5,938 nt of DNA from a bacterium. Lineage in GTDB: Bacteria > CG03. The notes under the pieces are model-generated. The model had not been told where the DNA came from. It made no database searches and was given only the letters and a program-made list of their open reading frames with translations. Below are positions 5,588 to 5,938 of the stretch, piece by piece (the stretch's first letter is position 1; every line of letters begins with the position of its first letter). The DNA lies in assembly GCA_013791675.1 (NCBI GenBank), contig VMTI01000223.1, positions 1 to 5,938 of the forward strand. The letters run 5' to 3'. A program made the translations under genes and the position numbers.

Positions 5588-5938
5588 ATGGAAGTTGTTT
5601 TTCTGTCGTCGGAGGTTGTGCCTTTTGCGAAAACCGGCGGGTTGGCGGATGTGGGAAGGGCTCTTCCCGACGCGCTGGCCGAGGCAGGCCTTAAAGTCAA
5701 TGTTTTTATGCCTCTCTACGGCATTGTTGATTATAAAAAAGCGGGAATTAAAAAAATAAAAAAGCGGAGTCTCCGGTTTGCCGCGCGTTCATATCAGTAT
5801 GATGTTTACGGACTGAAAGAAAAGGGCGTGAATTTTTATTTTATTAAACAGAAGAATTTTTTTGACCGGAAAGGTATTTACGGCGCAGTTTCCGGAGATT
5901 ATCCCGATAATGTGGCGCGTTTTATTTTTTTTCAGAAA
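5588..5938 (+). CDS. glgA: Glycogen synthase, GT5 family (N-terminal 117 codons, runs off the window)
   Basis: The open frame from ATG 5588 continues to the last base. It begins with SSEVVPFAKTGGLADVGRAL (residues 7-26). K15-T-G-G-L is the signature of bacterial glycogen/starch synthases, and the Lys corresponds to K15 of Escherichia coli GlgA, which contacts the ADP-glucose phosphate. Further family features are the VFMPLYG strand (43-49) and a later FDRKGIYG segment with DYPDNVARFIFF (about residues 94-116), matching the region where these enzymes read F..R..iYg...DN..RF..F. The enzyme transfers glucose from ADP-glucose to the end of an alpha-1,4-glucan in the cytosol. The catalytic C-terminal Rossmann half is outside the window. 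The start is 2 nt after the HIT stop, and the only purine-rich motif is AAGG at 5571-5574, 13 nt upstream, so translation is probably coupled. Confidence 0.95.
   Translation, partial: MEVVFLSSEVVPFAKTGGLADVGRALPDALAEAGLKVNVFMPLYGIVDYKKAGIKKIKKRSLRFAARSYQYDVYGLKEKGVNFYFIKQKNFFDRKGIYGAVSGDYPDNVARFIFFQK

Overview
The window is a compact, gene-dense piece of a bacterial chromosome with moderate GC, frequent ATA (Ile) and AGA/AGG (Arg) codons, and overlapping or abutting genes. The gene set (ClpC with an intact M-domain, nucleoside diphosphate kinase, PilZ, HIT hydrolase, glycogen synthase) is bacterial. The style would fit an uncultured lineage such as Elusimicrobiota or Omnitrophota, but that placement is an impression and no marker gene here settles it. 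There is no phage gene, insertion sequence, CRISPR array, tRNA or rRNA.

Left block (1-4059, + strand) is an apparent operon. It runs from the 3' end of a PHP-domain metallophosphoesterase, through a 438-residue protein not named by its neighbours, to a complete ClpC AAA+ unfoldase. Both junctions overlap (4 bp and 8 bp). The middle protein is the most interesting item. Its N-terminal 250 residues carry, in order, motifs resembling the archaeo-eukaryotic primase (AEP/PriS) catalytic core: an acidic D-x-E pair, an S-G-x-H motif, and an Asp followed by an R-x3-SLH-x-K segment.

Middle (4060-4748): a 68-bp convergent gap without a convincing terminator, then a minus-strand nucleoside diphosphate kinase that keeps its catalytic residues but has insertions and a C-terminal tail. 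Next comes a 120-bp divergent intergenic region. It holds a perfect TATAAT placed so close to the next start codon that the transcript would be essentially leaderless.

Right block (4749-5938, + strand) runs PilZ (c-di-GMP receptor), HIT-family nucleotide hydrolase/phosphorylase, and the first 117 codons of glycogen synthase GlgA. The PilZ stop and HIT start abut, and GlgA starts 2 nt after the HIT stop, so the three are probably co-transcribed. The block may link second-messenger sensing and nucleotide metabolism to glycogen storage, though that link rests on arrangement only.
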